This document shows, piece by piece, positions 33,484-43,206 of a stretch of 64,000 bases of DNA. The stretch is from the NCBI RefSeq assembly GCF_014650955.1, contig NZ_BMVY01000019.1:98228-162227 (forward strand), given 5' to 3'. Position numbers and translations under genes: made by a program. How positions within the stretch are numbered: position 1 is the stretch's first letter; every line of letters begins with the position of its first letter. This DNA comes from Streptomyces tauricus (lineage in GTDB: Bacteria > Actinomycetota > Actinomycetes > Streptomycetales > Streptomycetaceae). The notes beneath the pieces were generated by a model. It did not search any database. It worked only from the letters and a program-made list of their open reading frames with translations, and was not told the DNA's origin.

Positions 33484-34557
33484 CTACGGGAGGGACAGCG
33501 ACCCGTCGCGCTGCGGGGGAATCGCCACGCCGTTCTGCTGGAGGGCGACCGTGCGCGCGGGGGCGGGGATGCGGATGCCTTCGAGCCGGTACCGCTTGTG
33601 CAGCCGCTTGATGAACTCGTGCTTGATCCGGTACTGGTCGCTGAACTCGCCGACGCCCAGGATCACCGTGAAGCTGATCCGCGAGTCCCCGAAGGTGTGG
33701 AAGCGGATGGCGGGTTCGTGCTCGGGCATCGCGCCCTCGATCTCCGTCATGACCTCGGTCACGACCTCCGAGGTGACGCGCTCCACGTGCTCCAGGTCGC
33801 TGTCGTAGGCGACACCGACCTGCACCATCAGGGTCATCTCCTGTTCCGGCCGGCTGTAGTTGGTCATGTTCGTGCTGGACAGCTGGGCGTTCGGGATGAT
33901 GACCAGGTTGTTGGAGAGGTTGCGTACGACGGTGTTGCGCCAGTTGATGTCGACGACGTACCCCTCCTCCCCGCTGGTGAGGCGGATGTAGTCGCCGGGC
34001 TGGATCGTCTTCGAGGCGAGGATGTGGATACCCGCGAAGAGGTTGGCGAGGGTGTCCTGGAGGGCCAGCGCGACCGCGAGACCGCCGACGCCGAGGGCCG
34101 TGAGCAGCGGGGCTATCGATATCCCCAGGGTCTGCAGGACGACCAGGCAGCCGATGGCCAGGACCACGACCCGGGTGATGTTGACGAAGATCGAGGCCGA
34201 TCCCGCGACACCGGAACGGGACTGGGTGACGGCGCGCACCAGACCGGCCAGGACCCGGGCGACGGTGATGGTGGCGGCTAGCATGACCAGGACCGTCAGG
34301 ATCTGGTTGACGGTGTGGTTGACCTTGCCGGTCAGCGGCAGTGTCGCCGCGGCGGCGGCGACCGCGCCCGTGATCGCCGCGACCGGTACCAGCGCGCGCA
34401 GCGCGTCCACGAGGACGTCGTCGCCGGTCCACCGGGTGCGGGTCGCGTGCTTGCCCAGCCAGCGCAGGAGCAGGCGGAGCAGAACGGTCGCCACGAGCCC
34501 GGCGATCAGCCAGATGCCCGCCACGATCCAGTCGTGCACGGTGAGGTCTCGGTTCAC
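33484..34557 (-). CDS. MscS-family mechanosensitive ion channel
   Basis: The 357-residue protein has about four membrane helices, then the pore-lining helix and beta-domain core of MscS: LGVGGLAVALALQDTLANLFAG (glycine/alanine-rich pore helix), followed by IQPGDYI, GYVVDINWRNTVVRNLSNNLVIIPNAQLS (split by loops) and an alpha/beta cytoplasmic C-terminus. It should release solutes on hypo-osmotic shock. It stands alone. Confidence 0.92.
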   Translation of the reverse strand: MNRDLTVHDWIVAGIWLIAGLVATVLLRLLLRWLGKHATRTRWTGDDVLVDALRALVPVAAITGAVAAAAATLPLTGKVNHTVNQILTVLVMLAATITVARVLAGLVRAVTQSRSGVAGSASIFVNITRVVVLAIGCLVVLQTLGISIAPLLTALGVGGLAVALALQDTLANLFAGIHILASKTIQPGDYIRLTSGEEGYVVDINWRNTVVRNLSNNLVIIPNAQLSSTNMTNYSRPEQEMTLMVQVGVAYDSDLEHVERVTSEVVTEVMTEIEGAMPEHEPAIRFHTFGDSRISFTVILGVGEFSDQYRIKHEFIKRLHKRYRLEGIRIPAPARTVALQQNGVAIPPQRDGSLSLP

Positions 34558-34910
34558 CGACTGCCTCCCGTCGTACGGGGGAGAGGGCGTACGCCCGTTA
34601 TGTGTGTCGTCACCTTGTTGCCACCTGCTGCTCGATTCCGGGAAGTGCCGGCCCGTCGGTCATGACAGGGCGTCGACCGGCGGGACTGGCTCATCTTGCT
34701 ACATGCGCGTGGATGCTTCGCGGCGCGGCCGCACAGGTCAGGCCATCTCTCACGGACAACGCCGCCAACTCGGCACATCTGCGGTCTTGTTGACGCCCTG
34801 TCCGGCCGGTACGGGAGCCGGGCCCGCCTTGCCGTCCGGGGCGGCGGCCGGCCGACGAGGCCTGTCCCGGGCGGGGGTCAACTTGGCCTGGATGCATCGA
34901 CTCATGTGTC
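34558..34910. other. Intergenic region, no recognisable feature
   Basis: Between the MscS and crotonase genes (both minus strand) I find no frame with convincing coding character, no clear terminator and no repeat. It must contain the MscS promoter. Short open frames here read as noise. Confidence 0.5.
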
Positions 34911-35675
34911 TCAGGAGTCACTGAACGATCCATGGCGCCCGGCTCCCGCCGAGAACCGCGCCGCCCCCTCCACGCTTTCCGCCAGCACGCCCCGCCCGTG
35001 CCGCAGTTCGACGCTCAGGCCGGCGCGTTCGGGCAGGCCCTCCTGGTCGAGGACCGAACTCCGGTCGGCGCGCAGACAGGCCTGCGGGAACCCGGCGATC
35101 GAGGCGGCCAGTGCCTCGGCCTCCGCGCGGGCCCGGCCCGGCGGGACCACCCGGTTCGCGGGCCCCATCTCGTACGCCTCGGAGGCCGGCACCGGGCGGC
35201 CGGTCAGGATCATGTCCATCGCGCGGCCGGTGCCGACGATCCGGGGGAGCCGGACCGTTCCGCCGTCGATGAGCGGTACGCCCCAGCGTCGGCAGAAGAC
35301 CCCGAAGACCGCGTCCTCCTCGGCGACCCGCAGATCGCACCAGAGGGCCAGTTCGAGACCGCCCGCCACGGCGTGGCCCGCGACGGCGGCGATCACCGGC
35401 TTCGACAGCCGCATCCGGGTGGGCCCCATCGGCCCGTCGCCGTCCTCGGCGACGCGGTTGGCGCGCTGCGTGCCGAGCGCTTTCAGATCGGCCCCCGCGC
35501 AGAAGGTGCCGCCCTCGCCCCACAGCACGGCCACCCGGGCCGACTCGTCACCCTCGAACTCCCGGAAGGCATCGGCGAGTTCGACCGCGGTGGGCCCGTC
35601 GACCGCGTTACGAACCTCGGGCCGACTGAGAACGACGGTGCTGACGCCCCCCTGCCGCTCAACCCTGACCACCAT
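34911..35675 (-). CDS. Crotonase/enoyl-CoA hydratase family protein
   Basis: The 254-residue protein shows the crotonase fold: RPEVRNAVDGPTAVELADAF, oxyanion-hole GTFCAGADLKAL, AAVAGHAVAGGLELALWCDLR (split by helix) and FGVFCRRWGVPLIDGGTVRLPR. In true hydratases a Glu is expected near the second active-site segment; here the local sequence is LIDGGT, so hydratase activity is uncertain. Its substrate is unknown and it is not linked to a fatty-acid operon. Confidence 0.85.
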   Translation of the reverse strand: MVVRVERQGGVSTVVLSRPEVRNAVDGPTAVELADAFREFEGDESARVAVLWGEGGTFCAGADLKALGTQRANRVAEDGDGPMGPTRMRLSKPVIAAVAGHAVAGGLELALWCDLRVAEEDAVFGVFCRRWGVPLIDGGTVRLPRIVGTGRAMDMILTGRPVPASEAYEMGPANRVVPPGRARAEAEALAASIAGFPQACLRADRSSVLDQEGLPERAGLSVELRHGRGVLAESVEGAARFSAGAGRHGSFSDS

Positions 35676-36218
35676 CGAGCGCCCCCTCAGTAAAACGACC
35701 CCAGCAGGCTACCCCCGGTCCCCCCAACGCCCCGCCCCCACCACACCCCGGCAACCGCCACGGCCGACAAGGGGCGCGGGGAACGGCGCGGCCAACCCCC
35801 ACGGCCCACACCCGCGATACCCCGGCAACCGTCACGGCCGATAAGGGGCGCGGGGAACGGCGCGGGCACCCCAAACGGCCCGCACGCGCGATACTCCGGC
35901 AACCGTCACGGCCGATAAGGGGCGCGGGGAACGGCGCGGCCAACCCCCACGGCCCACACCCGCGATACCCCGGCAACCACCACGGCCGACAAGGGGCGCG
36001 GGGAACGGCGCGGCCAACCCAAACGGCCCGCACCCGCGATACTCCGGCAACCGCCACGGCCGACAAGGGGCGCGGGGAACGGCGCGGCCAACCCAAACGG
36101 CCCGCACCCGCGATACTCCGGCAACCGCCACGGCCGACAAGGGGCGCGGGGAACGGCGCAAGCACCCCCCCCACGGCCCGCAGACCCCACCCCCCCAGCC
36201 AGCCGCAGGCGCCCCCGT
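35676..36218. other. Intergenic region filled by the 74-bp repeat array
   Basis: These 543 bases separate the crotonase and LPG-synthase-TM genes (both minus strand). The centre (about 35749-36165) is a six-unit tandem repeat; the flanks are C-rich and carry no gene. Open frames across it simply repeat every 74 bases and shift through all three frames. Confidence 0.8.
35749..36165 (+). repeat. 74-bp tandem repeat array, 6 units
   Basis: The core AAGGGGCGCGGGGAACGGCG starts at 35769, 35843, 35917, 35991, 36065 and 36139, an exact period of 74. Between cores each unit has GGCCAACCC, ACGGCCC, ACCCGCGATA and CGGCAACCGCCACGGCCGA elements with a few substitutions. The reverse complement of the core builds the three-unit 73-base array at 25.5 kb. 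Confidence 0.92.
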
Positions 36219-37322
36219 TCAGATCATCTTCAGCCGCACCAGCGCACCCAGCGTGAGCGCCCCCGGCAGCAGCGGCAGCCACACCGTGATGATCCGGTAC
36301 GCGAGCACCACCCCCGTCGCCGCCGCCGCAGGCCCACCCGCCGCGACCAGCGCGATGATCAGCGCGGCCTCCACCGAGCCGATCCCGCCCGGCGTCGGCA
36401 CCAGCGCGACGGCGACCGTGGCCGCCAGGTAGGCGACCGCGATGTGCAGCGGGGGCACCGGCAGCCCCAGCGCCTGGCCGACCGCCGCCAGCCCCGCCGC
36501 CTGGAAGACGGGGAACGAGAACGAGCCGCCCCACAGCGCCAGCGCGCGAACGGGCCGCGTGTGCACCGACCGGGCCTCGCCCAGCGCGGTCCGCAGGAAG
36601 GAGGACACGGCGGTGCGCACCCGCCGTACGAGCAGCAGGACCGCCGCCGCGAGAAGCACCGCCCCGCCTACGGCGAGCAGCAGCGGACCCACCGCGCCGT
36701 CCGGGAGGAGCCCGCCGACCCGCAGCGCGTCGGGGAAGGCGATCAGCAGGGCCAGCAGCAGCCCGACCCGGGCGACGGACTCGGCCAGCAGATAGAGCGC
36801 GAGCGCGGACGACGAACGGGCCAGCGGAACCCCGCACACCGTCATGAACCGCAGATTGACGGCACTCGCGCCGAGCCCCGTCGGCAGCAGGTGATTGGCC
36901 GCGCCCGCCGCGAACTGTGTCGCCAGCAGCCGCCGCCTGGGCAGCCGCTGGACGAGGGCGCCCTGCCGGGTGACGGCCGCCGCCACCCATGTCAGACAGG
37001 TCGCGGCGACCGCGGCCAGCAGCCAGGGCCACTTCGCCGAGGCGAGCTGGCCGAAGCCCTCCACGAGCACGGACCGGTGCTGTACCGCGACCACGACCAC
37101 GAGGGCGAGCGGGAGGAGACACAGGATCTGCCGGACCGGAAGGCGTCTGGGGAGGCTCTGGGGGAGCCGTTCGACCGTCACATCGCCAGAGGCTTTCCGC
37201 GCCGCACCAACGTGGGGTTGCGGACACGGGGACAAGGGCTGACACGCTGCGCACGGCCTCGCGTCGCCCGCCTCGGCGGGAGCCGGGATGCCGGGAAGGT
37301 AGTTCGTTTCGGTGAGTGTCAT
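36219..37322 (-). CDS. Membrane flippase-like protein of the LPG-synthase-TM (AglD2/UPF0104) family
   Basis: The ATG at 37322 gives 367 residues; the frame runs on upstream only through the divergent gene. A hydrophilic N-terminus of about 70 residues with a CAAC pair is followed by seven or eight membrane helices. The family signature is visible late in the protein: ALVPTPGGIGSVEAALI and the AYRIITVWLPLLPG helix. Members resemble the flippase half of MprF and may move lipids or lipid-linked sugars; no synthase domain is attached. It is divergent from the ABC exporter gene with 48 bases between the start codons. Confidence 0.82.
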   Translation of the reverse strand: MTLTETNYLPGIPAPAEAGDARPCAACQPLSPCPQPHVGAARKASGDVTVERLPQSLPRRLPVRQILCLLPLALVVVVAVQHRSVLVEGFGQLASAKWPWLLAAVAATCLTWVAAAVTRQGALVQRLPRRRLLATQFAAGAANHLLPTGLGASAVNLRFMTVCGVPLARSSSALALYLLAESVARVGLLLALLIAFPDALRVGGLLPDGAVGPLLLAVGGAVLLAAAVLLLVRRVRTAVSSFLRTALGEARSVHTRPVRALALWGGSFSFPVFQAAGLAAVGQALGLPVPPLHIAVAYLAATVAVALVPTPGGIGSVEAALIIALVAAGGPAAAATGVVLAYRIITVWLPLLPGALTLGALVRLKMI

Positions 37323-37332
37323 CGCGATTCCC

Positions 37333-37363
37333 TTGACCTCGATAAAACTTGAGGTTCTACGGT
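37333..37363 (+). promoter_or_regulatory. SoxR/MerR-type promoter of the ABC exporter gene
   Basis: TTGACC (37333-37338) and TACGGT (37358-37363) are separated by 19 bases, the overlong spacer typical of MerR-family promoters. The spacer holds the dyad ACCTCGATAAAACTTGAGGT (37336-37355), whose right half ACTTGAGGT equals the SoxR-box half-site; the left half is degenerate. The predicted start of transcription falls at about 37370, next to the ATG at 37371. Confidence 0.75.
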
Positions 37364-37370
37364 CGTTCCC

Positions 37371-39359
37371 ATGAGTATGGAGACGACAGCCTGGACGCAG
37401 TTGTACAGCGTCATGAACGCCCAGCGGGAGCGCCGCCCCTTCGCCCGCGCCACCCTCCGCCGTATCGCGGGATTCGCCCGCCCGCACCGGCGCCGTATCG
37501 GACAGTTCGTGGTGCTGAGCGTGGCGACGGCGCTGCTCGCCGTGGCGACGCCGGTCCTCGCCGGACGTGTGGTGGACGCGATCGTGGCCGGCGGCGACGA
37601 GGCGACGGTCGTACGACTCGCCCTGCTCATCGCGGTGATCGCGCTCGCCGAGGCGGCGCTCGGCCTGGTGAGCCGCTGGTTCTCCGCGACGCTGGGCGAG
37701 GGGCTCATCGTCGATCTGCGGACAGCCGTGTTCGATCATGTGCAGCGCATGCCGGTCGCGTTCTTCACACGCACTCGTACGGGCGCGCTCGTCAGTCGAC
37801 TCAACAACGACGTGATCGGCGCCCAGCGCGCCTTCAGCAACACCCTGTCCGGAGTGGTCAGCAATGTCGTGACCCTGCTGCTCACACTCGCCGTGATGCT
37901 CACCCTGTCCTGGCAGATCACCCTGCTCGCGCTCGTCCTGCTCCCGGTGTTCGTGATCCCGGCCCGCCGGGTGGGCCGGCGCATGGCGAAGCTCCAGCGC
38001 GAGGCCGCCGACCTCAACGCCGCGATGGGCACGCGGATGACCGAACGCTTCTCCGCGCCCGGCGCCACCCTGATCAAACTCTTCGGACGGCCGGGCGAGG
38101 AGTCCGCGGAGTTCGCCGAACGGGCGCGCCGCGTACGGGACATCGGGGTCCGCACGGCCATGGCGCAGACCGCGTTCATCACCGCCCTCACCCTCGTCTC
38201 CGCCCTGGCGCTCGCGCTGGTCTACGGCCTCGGCGGCTGGTTCGCCCTGCGCGGCAGCCTGGAACCGGGCGCCGTCGTCTCGCTGGCCCTGTTGCTGACC
38301 CGTCTGTACGCGCCGCTCACCTCGCTCGCCGGGGCGCGCGTCGAGGTCATGAGCGCCCTGGTCAGCTTCGAGCGCGTCTTCGAGGTGCTCGACCTCAAGC
38401 CGCTGATCGAGGAGAAGCCGGACGCCCGCGAGGTGCCGGACGGCCCGGTCTCCGTCGAGTTCACCGACGTCCGCTTCGCCTACCCGTCCGCCGACAAGGT
38501 CTCCCTCGCCTCCCTGGAGGAGGTCGCCGCGCTCGACACCCGGGGCGGCGCCGAGGTCCTGCACGGCATCTCCTTCCGCGCCGAACCCGGCCAGACCGTC
38601 GCGCTCGTCGGCTCGTCCGGCGCGGGCAAGTCCACCGTCGCCGCACTGCTGCCCCGGCTGTACGACACCGACGAGGGCTCCGTACGCATCGGCGGCGTCG
38701 ATGTCCGCGACCTGAGCGCCGAGTCGATGCGGGCGACGCTGGGCATGGTCACCCAGGACGGCCACCTCTTCCACGAGTCGGTCCGCGCCAACCTCCTCCT
38801 CGCCCGGCCGGGCGCCACCGAGGACGACCTGTGGGACGTACTGCGCCGGGCCCGCCTCGAAGACCTCGTGCGCTCCCTGCCCGACGGCCTCGACACGGTG
38901 GTCGGCGAGCGTGGCTACCGGCTCTCCGGCGGCGAACGCCAGCGCATGACCATCGCCCGGCTGCTCCTCGCCCGCCAGCGCGTGGTCGTCCTCGACGAGG
39001 CCACCGCCCACCTGGACAACACCTCGGAGGCCGCGGTCCAGGCGGCCCTCGCCGAGGCCCTGGAGGGACGCACCGCCGTCGTCATCGCCCACCGGCTGTC
39101 GACGGTACGGGCGGCCGACCTGATCCTCGTGGTCGAGGCGGGCCACATCGTCGAACGCGGCACGCACGACGAGCTGTTGGCCGCGGGCGGCCGGTACGCG
39201 CAGCTGTACCGGACACAGTTCGACAAGCCGTCGCGCGAGGGCCGGGCGGCGGTGGACGGGGACCTGGGTGACGGGAACGGTATGACGGGGATCGCGGCGC
39301 CTGCGGCTGCCGGTGCCGGTGCCGGTGCCGGTGTGGGTGCGGACGGTGCGGTGGCGTAG
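37371..39359 (+). CDS. ABC exporter, fused membrane and ATPase domains (possible SoxR target)
   Basis: The 662-residue protein has a six-helix ABC exporter domain (about residues 40-330) and an ATPase domain with Walker A (VGSSGAGKST), Q-loop MVTQDGHLF, signature LSGGERQRM, Walker B VVVLDEATAHLD and switch His (AHRLSTV). The C-terminal 40 residues are Gly/Ala-rich. There is no ribosome-binding site before the ATG, fitting a leaderless transcript from the SoxR-type promoter. In S. coelicolor an ABC transporter (SCO7008) is known in the SoxR regulon; this may be its counterpart, exporting redox-active compounds. Confidence 0.9.
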   Translation: MSMETTAWTQLYSVMNAQRERRPFARATLRRIAGFARPHRRRIGQFVVLSVATALLAVATPVLAGRVVDAIVAGGDEATVVRLALLIAVIALAEAALGLVSRWFSATLGEGLIVDLRTAVFDHVQRMPVAFFTRTRTGALVSRLNNDVIGAQRAFSNTLSGVVSNVVTLLLTLAVMLTLSWQITLLALVLLPVFVIPARRVGRRMAKLQREAADLNAAMGTRMTERFSAPGATLIKLFGRPGEESAEFAERARRVRDIGVRTAMAQTAFITALTLVSALALALVYGLGGWFALRGSLEPGAVVSLALLLTRLYAPLTSLAGARVEVMSALVSFERVFEVLDLKPLIEEKPDAREVPDGPVSVEFTDVRFAYPSADKVSLASLEEVAALDTRGGAEVLHGISFRAEPGQTVALVGSSGAGKSTVAALLPRLYDTDEGSVRIGGVDVRDLSAESMRATLGMVTQDGHLFHESVRANLLLARPGATEDDLWDVLRRARLEDLVRSLPDGLDTVVGERGYRLSGGERQRMTIARLLLARQRVVVLDEATAHLDNTSEAAVQAALAEALEGRTAVVIAHRLSTVRAADLILVVEAGHIVERGTHDELLAAGGRYAQLYRTQFDKPSREGRAAVDGDLGDGNGMTGIAAPAAAGAGAGAGVGADGAVA

Positions 39360-39385
39360 GGCGGCGGCGCCCGAACCCTACGAGA

Positions 39386-39425
39386 GGCCGGCTCAGGTCA
39401 CCTCCCCCGGTGACCTGAGCCGGCC
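39386..39425 (+). terminator. Hairpin terminator of the ABC exporter gene
   Basis: A perfect 17-base-pair stem (39386-39402 with 39409-39425) closes on the 6-base loop TCCCCC. It starts 27 bases after the exporter stop codon. No T-run follows. Confidence 0.85.
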
Positions 39426-40178
39426 GTCGAGCAGTTCGATGACCTCGGTACCGGCACAGTCATCATCCGGACACGGACAGTCAGAACCGGCCTTTCGTGT
39501 GCGCCGCAGACCTGGTTGAAGTCGAAATCGACGGCTTGATCCATGCCATCGGCGATGACCGGAACACCGTGTGCGCACAGCGCCGGACCGGCCTCCCCGC
39601 AACGAAGTTGAACAAGTGTCAGTAAGCGGCACGGGGCTCGCGGGCCCCGCGACCGGCGCCGCGAAGTGGATCGACGGGTTCGGCGACCAGCGCTTTCACG
39701 ATCGACCGGATATCACCCGTCCCGCGAGCGCGTGACCGGCCATCACTCTCCCCACGGGCCCCTGTCGACAGTGGGAGTCGACGCGCATAGCTTCCACCGG
39801 CCCCGGAAGGGTTCACAGGTCACGCGGCACGTGTTCTTCGTCAAGGCACTCTCAAGACTCAAAAGATGAGCGCAAGTTACACACATCCTCTCTACATACT
39901 GGTCCTCATGGTCTAGATTGACCGTGCTTCAGCTGTTCGGACACATGGCGACAAATAATGATCAAAAGGTTTGGCGCCACAGGTAGTCAGTAGTCGCGTC
40001 CCAGAGCCCGACGCGGCAGTGATCCATTCCCGGAGCCAGGGAGGAGCCTTCGAGTGCGGGGAGCACCCGAGGTTCCGACGGGTTTCCGCGCACCTTCAGA
40101 GCCCGGCGCGACCTTCGAGTCCGCCGTAGCCGGGGTGCGTTGACCAAGTAACGCGTGCACGGCGGAATCGTCATGCGC

Positions 40179-40280
40179 GGGAGGCGGGGGCCTCCCGAGG
40201 AGAGGGAACAGCGCGACACGGGGGGCGGGGCCTCCCGGGGGGAGGACCGGTACGGGGGGCGGGGGCCTCCCGGGGGGAGG
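40179..40280 (+). repeat. Three G-rich hairpin repeats before the initiating transferase gene
   Basis: A GGGGCCTCCCG element recurs with CCTCCC at 40191, 40231 and 40266. The last two form CCTCCC/GGGAGG hairpins with a GGG loop and sit in G-runs able to form quadruplexes. They lie 50-150 bases before the proposed GTG 40329. Confidence 0.6.
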
Positions 40281-40328
40281 GGCGGTGTTAGGCGAACACG
40301 TCGAACCACTGGGGACCTGGGGGGTTCT

Positions 40329-41807
40329 GTGCAGCGGGGGGATCTAGTCAACCCTTTTCCGTCGGCACGCGGGCGGCTTGCGAACGAGGCGATCGGCCGG
40401 CCCGCGAGCGACTGGGAACAGCGCTACCGCCGTACCGTGATCATCACCGATACGGTGGCGACCGCTGTCGTGGTGGCGGGGATCGGGAACTTCTTCGGGG
40501 CCCGGGACGCGGCCAACTGGCATGAGAAATGGGTGATTCTCGCCTTCGGCACCGAACTGCTGGTGCTGGGAGCACTCGCGGTGAGCCGGTCGTGGGCACC
40601 GGCCGTGCTCGGCCAGGGCGCCGAGGAATTCCGCCGGCTCGGACGCTCGCTGTTCACCGCGGCCGTCGTCCTGGCGCTCGGCGGTATCGCCCTGACCTCG
40701 CGCAACATCAAACTCTGGATCTTCGTCGCGATACCCGCGATCGCGATCGTCACCATGATCGCGAGATATCTGCTGCGCCTGAGGCTGCACAAGCAGCGCA
40801 AGGAAGGCCGGTGCCTCAGACCGGTGCTGGCCGCCGGGAGCCCGGAGACCGTGCGCGACCTGATCACCCGCGCCCGCAAGTTCCCGCACCTCGGCTGGCG
40901 GGTGGACGGGGTGTGCACGACGGACGGACTCGGCCCCGACGGCGACCAGTTGGCCGGAGTGCCGGTCGTCGGACGGCTGGCCGACGTCGCCAACCACGTA
41001 CGCCGCGACGGCTACCGGGTCGTCGCTGTCACCCCGGACCCGCATTGGTCTCCGGACCGGCTGCAGCGGCTGGCCTGGAACCTCGAAGGCAGCGACGCCG
41101 AGATGGTCGTGGCTCCCGTGCTGATGGAGGTGGCCGGCCCGCGGCTGCACGTCGACGCTGTGCTCGGGATCCCGCTGCTGCGGGTCAGCATGCCGGCCTT
41201 CACCGGGGGCCGCCGGGCGGTCAAGGGCATCGTCGACCGGCTGGGCGCGGCGGTCCTGCTGATGCTGTTCGCGCCGCTCATGGTGCTCGTGGGAGTGCTC
41301 GTACTGCTGGACAGCCGGGGCGGGGTGCTCTACCGGCAGCGCAGAGTCGGCAAGGACGGCCGCGAGTTCACCATCTACAAGTTCCGCACGATGGTCGCCG
41401 GGGCCGACCGGGCCCGTACCGCGCTGGCCGACCGCAACGAGGGCGCCGGCCTGCTGTTCAAGCTCCGCCGGGATCCACGGGTGACCCGGGTCGGGGCGGT
41501 GCTGCGCCGGTACTCGATCGACGAACTGCCGCAGCTCTTCAACGTACTCACCGGATCGATGTCGCTCGTCGGTCCGCGGCCCCCGCTGCCGGAGGAGTCC
41601 GCCGCGTACGGCCCGGACATCCGGCGGCGGCTGCTGGTCAAACCCGGACTCACCGGTCTGTGGCAGATCAGCGGACGCAGCGACCTGCCGTGGGAGGAGG
41701 CGGTCCGCCTCGACCTGCGATACGTGGAGGACTGGTCGCTCGCCCTGGACACGGTGATCTTGTGGAAGACGCTACGCGCGGTGCTCTACGGACACGGGGC
41801 GTACTGA
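40329..41807 (+). CDS. Polyprenyl-phosphate sugar-1-phosphate transferase initiating polysaccharide synthesis (WbaP/WcaJ type)
   Basis: GTG 40329 follows a TGGGGGG stretch and gives 492 residues; a GTG at 40155 would add 58 Gly/Arg-rich residues encoded by hairpin repeats and is less likely. Four membrane helices and a middle nucleotide-binding-like domain lead to a fifth membrane segment and the C-terminal catalytic domain: KFRTMVAGADRAR, RRYSIDELPQLFNVLTG, SLVGPRPPLPEE and KPGLTGLWQISGRSDL. It attaches the first sugar phosphate to undecaprenyl phosphate at the cytoplasmic face. It is the first gene of the surface-polysaccharide locus. Confidence 0.9.
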   Translation: MQRGDLVNPFPSARGRLANEAIGRPASDWEQRYRRTVIITDTVATAVVVAGIGNFFGARDAANWHEKWVILAFGTELLVLGALAVSRSWAPAVLGQGAEEFRRLGRSLFTAAVVLALGGIALTSRNIKLWIFVAIPAIAIVTMIARYLLRLRLHKQRKEGRCLRPVLAAGSPETVRDLITRARKFPHLGWRVDGVCTTDGLGPDGDQLAGVPVVGRLADVANHVRRDGYRVVAVTPDPHWSPDRLQRLAWNLEGSDAEMVVAPVLMEVAGPRLHVDAVLGIPLLRVSMPAFTGGRRAVKGIVDRLGAAVLLMLFAPLMVLVGVLVLLDSRGGVLYRQRRVGKDGREFTIYKFRTMVAGADRARTALADRNEGAGLLFKLRRDPRVTRVGAVLRRYSIDELPQLFNVLTGSMSLVGPRPPLPEESAAYGPDIRRRLLVKPGLTGLWQISGRSDLPWEEAVRLDLRYVEDWSLALDTVILWKTLRAVLYGHGAY

Positions 41808-41889
41808 TGCGCGGGGGACTGCGGCTCGAAGAGCCGGTGGGCGCACGGACCGCAGGCCGGGAGGGCCTGCCTGGGGGGAGAGACGGATC

Positions 41890-43195
<1,306 letters not shown>

Positions 43196-43206
<11 letters not shown>

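Larger units (their letters stand above)
39360..40328. other. Long intergenic region: terminator, no clear gene, upstream region of the polysaccharide locus
   Basis: Of 969 bases, the left end holds a strong hairpin terminator (39386-39425). The middle has only weak short frames, for example a 42-codon frame at 39497-39625 with lower third-position GC than the neighbouring genes, which I do not call. From about 39890 the DNA becomes AT-richer and may hold the promoter of the polysaccharide operon (a TTGACC lies at 39918-39923). The last 150 bases carry three G/C-rich hairpin repeats. Confidence 0.55.

Noticed and set aside
34691..34933. 80-codon minus-strand frame between MscS and crotonase genes
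   Set aside because: Arg/Gly-rich composition, overlaps the crotonase end, no motif.
35749..36165. Possible CRISPR array (regular units)
   Set aside because: The sequences between cores are also repeated, the units are directly tandem, and no cas gene is near.
35687..36190. Minus-strand frames with repeated AAPFPAPL and AVPRAP peptides
   Set aside because: They arise from the 74-base repeats read in shifting frames; 74 is not a multiple of 3, so no continuous repeat protein is maintained.
39497..39625. Possible 42-residue small protein starting at GTG (CAADLVEVEIDGLIHAIGDD...)
   Set aside because: No ribosome-binding site or known family, and third-position GC is lower than in neighbouring genes; it could be a gene remnant but is not supported.
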